This document shows positions 60,036-64,000 of a DNA stretch of 64,000 bases, in pieces. The position numbers and the translations under genes were made by a program. The notes below the pieces were generated by a model. That model was not told where the DNA came from, did not search any database, and saw only the letters and a program-made list of their open reading frames with translations. Numbering within the stretch: the stretch's first letter is position 1; the number at the start of each line of letters is the position of its first letter. Source of the stretch: WSZY01 sp050301755 (lineage in GTDB: Bacteria; Pseudomonadota; Zetaproteobacteria; Mariprofundales; Mariprofundaceae); assembly GCA_050301755.1 (NCBI GenBank), contig JBNKZS010000001.1, positions 1 to 64,000 on the forward strand, written 5' to 3'.

Positions 60036-62249
60036 CTAAGCGTCAGGATTGAAGTTTCGCAGGCGGTTCGAGTTGCCGACAACGGTGACCGATGAGGCGG
60101 CCATGGCGGCTCCGGCAATCACCGGGTTTAGCAGGATGCCGAAGAAGGGGAAGAGGATGCCTGCGGCCACAGGGATGCCGAGTGAATTGAAGATAAAGGC
60201 TCCGAACAGGTTCTGTTTGATGTTTCGGATCGTGGCTTGCGAGATGTTAATGGCGCGCAGCACACCGGATAGAGAGCCGTGAATCATGGTGATATCGGCG
60301 CTTTCGATGGCGATATCCGTGCCGCTGCCGATGGCAATGCCGACATCGGCTTGTGCTAAGGCTGCCGCATCGTTGATGCCATCACCTACCATGGCCACTT
60401 TTCCGCCTTCAGCCTGAAGCTGAAGCACCTTCTCATGCTTATCCTGCGGTGAAACGCCGGCCATGAACTCCTTCACTCCGGTTTGAGCTGCAATGGCTTT
60501 TGCTGTGTGCAGATTGTCACCGGTTACCATGATGACCTTCAATCCGGACTCCTGCATGCGCTTGATGGCATCGATGCTATCGTTTCTGAGAGGGTCGGAG
60601 ATAGCAATAATGCCCAGAGTCAGGCCGTCTTTAGCCAGAAAAAGAGCTGTTTTTGCAGCTTCAGTCAGTAGTTTGAATTGATCCTCCAGTTCAGAGGGGA
60701 TATTGACCGAATAGCTGCGCATGAGGGTTTCATTGCCAAGGAGAAGCTTCTGGCCCTCAACCGTGGCTGAGATACCCATGCCTGTAAGAGACTCAAAATT
60801 GTCAGCTTTCACTGTTTTGATCTTTTGCTGTTTGGCCGCGGTCAGGATAGCACTTGCCAAAGGATGTTCGGAGCTGGACTCCAGTGTTGCCGCGAGCGCC
60901 AGAACTTCATCCGGTTTGTCAGCGATGATGTCGGTGACTTCAGGCTTGCCCGAGGTAACGGTGCCGGTTTTGTCGAGCAGGATGGTGTCGACCCTGCCGG
61001 CACGTTCCAAGGCTTCACCGTTTCGGATCAGTATGCCGTATTCGGCAGCCTTGCCGATACCGACCATGATCGACATCGGCGTAGCAAGCCCCAGGGCGCA
61101 GGGGCAGGCGATGATCAGCACGGTGACAGCGGTGACAAAGGCGTAATCGATGCTTGGGCCGAAGATGTACCAGATGGCAAAGGTTACGGCAGCGATGGTG
61201 ACAACAGCGGGAACGAAGATGGCGGTTACTCCGTCAACCATACGACCGATCGCAGGTTTGGTTGATTGCGCTCGTTGAACCATGTCGATGATGTGGGCCA
61301 GTACGGTGTTGGAACCAGTACGTTCGGCCCTGAACAGGAAGCTGCCGGTGCCGTTGACTGTGCCTCCTGTGACAGGATCTCCGGGCTGCTTGCTGACTGC
61401 GAGAGGTTCGCCGGTCAGCATCGATTCATCGACCGATGAGTAGCCTTCCGTTACTTCGCCATCAACGGGAATCTTCTCGCCCGGTTTGATACGGATGATG
61501 TCGCCGACCTGAAGGGTCTCAATCGGTACAATGACCTCTTCACCCTGGCGGATAAGAGAGGCCGTTTTGGGGGCAAGTCCGATCAGCTTTTCAATGGCTT
61601 CGGATGTCTTGCCACGACCCCTGGCCTCCAGTGCCTGCCCGAGATTGATGAAGGCAATGATCAGCACAGAAGCTTCAAAATAGAAGTGGCGTGCTTCAGT
61701 CATCACCAGGTCAGGTGAGATGGCGATGGTCATAGAGTAAGCCCATGCTGTACCGGTACCCAGCGCAATCAGGGTGTCCATATTGGTGTTGCCATGCTGG
61801 ATGGCTCTGATCGCACCGGTGTAGAAATGTCCACCGGCAAAGGCCATGACCAGAAGAGTGATGACGCCTGCGCCGATCCAGAAGTTTTGTCCTGTCTCTG
61901 CCGATGGCCAGAGGTCTGCCCACATGCCAATCATCATGATGGTGCCGAGGGCGGCCGCAGTGGATGCTTTGCGGATCAATGTTTTGAACTTGAGTGCTTC
62001 CTGCTGCCGCTGTTTACTTCGATCAAGTGAGCGAAGTAGGTAGGCTTTATATCCGGCGTCAGCAACAGCTTTCGATAGAAGTTGGATCGAATCATCACCA
62101 GAAATCCCCGTAACATGTGCTGTGCGGTTGGCGAGATTGACCCGGGCTTCGATGACGCCATCAACGCTCTTAAGGGCCGCTTCAACCTTGCCGGCACAGC
62201 CGGCACAGTTCATGCCTTCGATTTGAAGATCAATCAGGCTCTTATTCAT
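60036..62249 (-). CDS. copA: Copper-exporting P1B-type ATPase
   Basis: The 737-residue protein has one N-terminal heavy-metal-associated domain (GMNCAGC, C15 and C18), eight membrane helices, the metal-site CPC in IACPCALGLATP, the phosphorylation motif DKTGTVTSG, the TGE/HP motifs (TGEPLAV, SEHPLA) and GDGINDAAAL. This is the Cu+-ATPase pattern. The sequence after the last helix shows typical MxxSS with VVGNSNRLR. Export protects the periplasm and cytosol or serves cuproenzyme assembly. It is followed on the same strand by nothing obvious; copper regulators are absent. Confidence 0.94.
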   Translation of the reverse strand: MNKSLIDLQIEGMNCAGCAGKVEAALKSVDGVIEARVNLANRTAHVTGISGDDSIQLLSKAVADAGYKAYLLRSLDRSKQRQQEALKFKTLIRKASTAAALGTIMMIGMWADLWPSAETGQNFWIGAGVITLLVMAFAGGHFYTGAIRAIQHGNTNMDTLIALGTGTAWAYSMTIAISPDLVMTEARHFYFEASVLIIAFINLGQALEARGRGKTSEAIEKLIGLAPKTASLIRQGEEVIVPIETLQVGDIIRIKPGEKIPVDGEVTEGYSSVDESMLTGEPLAVSKQPGDPVTGGTVNGTGSFLFRAERTGSNTVLAHIIDMVQRAQSTKPAIGRMVDGVTAIFVPAVVTIAAVTFAIWYIFGPSIDYAFVTAVTVLIIACPCALGLATPMSIMVGIGKAAEYGILIRNGEALERAGRVDTILLDKTGTVTSGKPEVTDIIADKPDEVLALAATLESSSEHPLASAILTAAKQQKIKTVKADNFESLTGMGISATVEGQKLLLGNETLMRSYSVNIPSELEDQFKLLTEAAKTALFLAKDGLTLGIIAISDPLRNDSIDAIKRMQESGLKVIMVTGDNLHTAKAIAAQTGVKEFMAGVSPQDKHEKVLQLQAEGGKVAMVGDGINDAAALAQADVGIAIGSGTDIAIESADITMIHGSLSGVLRAINISQATIRNIKQNLFGAFIFNSLGIPVAAGILFPFFGILLNPVIAGAAMAASSVTVVGNSNRLRNFNPDA

Positions 62250-62281
62250 CGGATTATTTTAGGCATATGATGGTTGTGAGC

Positions 62282-63163
62282 TCAATGTCCCACAACGATG
62301 GGCTCTTCTTTGGAGAGCTGGTACTCAGGATTAAGTACGCTGACATTTGCCTTTGAAATTAACTTCTCTATCCATTGATCAAGCGATCTCTGTAGCAGGA
62401 TGGAAGCGATCTCATCACGTGATTCATCAAGTGACTTGGTATGGGCCGGGCGCTTGCCCAGAGCCTCAATAATATGCCATCCGAACTGGGTTTGAACCGG
62501 TTTGCTTATCCCGCCCTCTTTGAGAGCAAAGGCTGCTTTTTCAAAGGCTTCAACCATGATGCCACGAGGAAACCAGTTCAGATCACCACCCAGGGCCTTG
62601 TTACTGTCATCAAGAGAGTGGGTGGCGGCAAGGGCTGCAAAACTATCCCGGTCCCGGCCCAGTTTTTTAAGGATCTGCCAAGCAATTTTTTCGCTGCCGA
62701 CGAGAATGTGACGAGCGTGGATCTGCTCCGGAATGGTGAAATTAGTGAGGTGATCTTTGTAGTATTTGGTAATCTGATCTTCAGTTGGCTCCGGTGTCTG
62801 AGAGACTTGCCAGTTCTCAAGCGCCTCAATCAGGATGGTGTTCTCAGCCCGTTCAATCTGGCTGACAATCTGAGGGTTGCGATCCAGTCCGACTTCCCGG
62901 GCCTGTTGGCTGAGAATCGAGCGCCTGATCAACACATTAAGAACCTGGCCTCGGGCAATGGGATCAGAGCCAATGTGCTGCAATGAGTCGGGCATGGCAC
63001 GGATTTCCCTGTCGATATCTGAATCATGAAAAACAATACCGCCTGCCTTTGCAACAATGGGCGTTGGATCAATTTGAGATGTTTCCTGCGGCTGATCGGG
63101 GTGGCAGCCTGAAAGCAGTATAAGGAGGGGTGGCAGCAGTAGCCATGTGATTTTGTTATCCAT
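62282..63163 (-). CDS. Parvulin-type peptidyl-prolyl isomerase lipoprotein
   Basis: The 293-residue precursor has a lipoprotein signal (LLSGC, Cys 20), an N-terminal SurA-like helical chaperone part and a rotamase domain (about 150-255) with IHARHILVG, LAATHSLDDSNKALGGDLNWF and TQFGWHIIE. It resembles PpiC/NifM or PrsA types. A periplasmic or outer-membrane chaperone role is expected. It lies upstream of copA (32 bp apart) and may help copper-related or other envelope proteins fold. Confidence 0.9.
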   Translation of the reverse strand: MDNKITWLLLPPLLILLSGCHPDQPQETSQIDPTPIVAKAGGIVFHDSDIDREIRAMPDSLQHIGSDPIARGQVLNVLIRRSILSQQAREVGLDRNPQIVSQIERAENTILIEALENWQVSQTPEPTEDQITKYYKDHLTNFTIPEQIHARHILVGSEKIAWQILKKLGRDRDSFAALAATHSLDDSNKALGGDLNWFPRGIMVEAFEKAAFALKEGGISKPVQTQFGWHIIEALGKRPAHTKSLDESRDEIASILLQRSLDQWIEKLISKANVSVLNPEYQLSKEEPIVVGH

Positions 63164-63213
63164 GCGGGATAGAGTAGCGGCTGAAGTGAATTGCTCAAAG
63201 CGTGGAGGGTGAG

Positions 63214-64000
63214 ATGACGCCGGTAACCATGGCCATATTGGTGCTCTGTCTATATCTGTTGTTTTATCGATTCTATGCCAAAGGGTTCCTTGGCAGGAAG
63301 GTGTTCGTGCTGGACGACAATGCTGTAACGCCGGCGCATGAGTTGCGCGATGGTGTCGATTATGTTCCAGCCAACAAGTATATCCTTTTCGGTCATCACT
63401 ACGCTTCCATTGCCGGACTTGCTCCGATGCTCGGACCTGCCATTGCTGTCATATGGGGTTGGGTACCTGCACTCTGCTGGGTGGTCTTCGGTACACTGAT
63501 GATCGGTGCGGTACATGATTTTTCAGCACTTGTCCTCTCATCACGCTATAAGGGAAAGAGTGTCGGCACGATTGCCCACGATGTGATCAGCCCTCGTACT
63601 CGCCTGCTGTTTTTGCTGGTGATCTTCTTTCTTGTAGCACTGGCCATGGGGGTCTTTGTACTGGTGATTGCAGGTCTTTTTGCAGCTCCTGATGCTGCCA
63701 ATATTCCAGCTACTTCACATCCGGAAGCAGTCTTCCCGACCTACTCCCTGATGCTGATTGCCATGGTGATCGGTTTTCTTGTCTACAAAAGAGATATGCC
63801 GGTATGGCCGCTGATTGGCGTAGGTTTTGTGCTGATGTTGCTCTTTACCTGGTGGGGATTGTCTACCCCGGTAACCGGGTTTGACGCTGATTTCTGGAAG
63901 TGGTCACTGTTGATTTATGCCTTTGCAGCCAGTGTGCTGCCGGTTTGGCTGTTGCTGCAGCCACGAGATTTCTTGAACTCACTGCTGCTCTATCTGGCAC
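63214..64000 (+). CDS. cstA: CstA-family carbon starvation protein (partial, C-terminus outside window)
   Basis: 262 codons are present before the right edge. The sequence RFYAKGFLGRKVF, TPAHELRDGVDYVPANKYILFGHHYASIAGLAPMLGP and AVHDFSALVLSSRYKGKS are CstA signatures; about eight membrane helices follow or are in progress. CstA and BtsT transport peptides or pyruvate. Around half or more of the protein lies beyond the window. GGAGG at 63204-63208 precedes the ATG at 63214. Confidence 0.93.
   Translation, partial: MTPVTMAILVLCLYLLFYRFYAKGFLGRKVFVLDDNAVTPAHELRDGVDYVPANKYILFGHHYASIAGLAPMLGPAIAVIWGWVPALCWVVFGTLMIGAVHDFSALVLSSRYKGKSVGTIAHDVISPRTRLLFLLVIFFLVALAMGVFVLVIAGLFAAPDAANIPATSHPEAVFPTYSLMLIAMVIGFLVYKRDMPVWPLIGVGFVLMLLFTWWGLSTPVTGFDADFWKWSLLIYAFAASVLPVWLLLQPRDFLNSLLLYLA

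Noticed and set aside
1..64000. CRISPR arrays, insertion sequences, prophage or integration sites
   Set aside because: No regularly spaced direct repeats, transposase, integrase or phage structural gene was seen in either strand.

Overview
The window is chromosomal DNA from a Gram-negative, almost certainly proteobacterial, organism. It carries LPS export and biosynthesis genes (lptG, hldD), lolB, a BamE-like lipoprotein and the classic block lolB-ispE-tRNA-Gln-prs-rplY-pth-ychF. Stacked c-type cytochromes, hemerythrin, CbbQ/CbbO and many heme genes fit a microaerophilic, possibly autotrophic iron-oxidiser-like bacterium such as a Zetaproteobacterium. That placement is inference and would need 16S or marker-gene phylogeny. 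Coding density is very high, GTG and TTG starts are common, and no insertion sequence, prophage, CRISPR array or recognisable defence island was seen.

Layout. 1-9.7 kb: lptG (partial), hflK-hflC-DUF2065, a cyclic-nucleotide-domain protein, mutM, argS, a SPOR protein, an AmgK-type sugar kinase with a small soluble histidine kinase, and hemerythrin. 9.8-18.7 kb: prmC, prfA, hemA and a degenerate JAMM-like protein (minus), an M23 peptidase (plus), then serB and mfd (minus). 18.8-26.5 kb: mgtE, trxB, an MHYT-GAF-GGDEF cyclase and a large hybrid histidine kinase. 26.5-37.3 kb, all minus: a long run beginning with a promoter, three c-type cytochrome genes and hemN, continuing through a JAMM peptidase, a TPR lipoprotein, lolB, ispE, tRNA-Gln, prs, rplY, pth and ychF, many overlapping by 4 nt. 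37.3-42 kb: CCA-adding enzyme, then malate dehydrogenase and succinyl-CoA ligase. 42-48.5 kb: a rhomboid-TPR protein facing a B-box/TPR membrane protein, a small membrane protein, a MEKHLA protein, ferrochelatase and two SAM enzymes. 48.5-53.6 kb: an envelope/LPS operon with hldD and a pentapeptide protein, then arsS-arsM. 53.5-64 kb: a metal ABC permease and binding protein without an ATPase, a DUF4442 protein, cbbQ-cbbO without RuBisCO, a copper P-type ATPase, a parvulin-type lipoprotein, and the start of a CstA-type transporter.

How they work together. Heme synthesis (hemA, hemN, hemH) supports the cytochromes. mdh and sucCD form a TCA module. HflKC, rhomboid, M23, LolB, BamE-like, LptG and parvulin proteins are envelope upkeep. 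The most unusual signals are a structured, covarying palindromic repeat present in two intergenic copies (28923-29067 and 39821-39917), a terminator-like hairpin inside the first codons of hemN, the rhomboid/B-box convergent pair with similar C-terminal repeat domains, and a three-cytochrome operon of unknown function.
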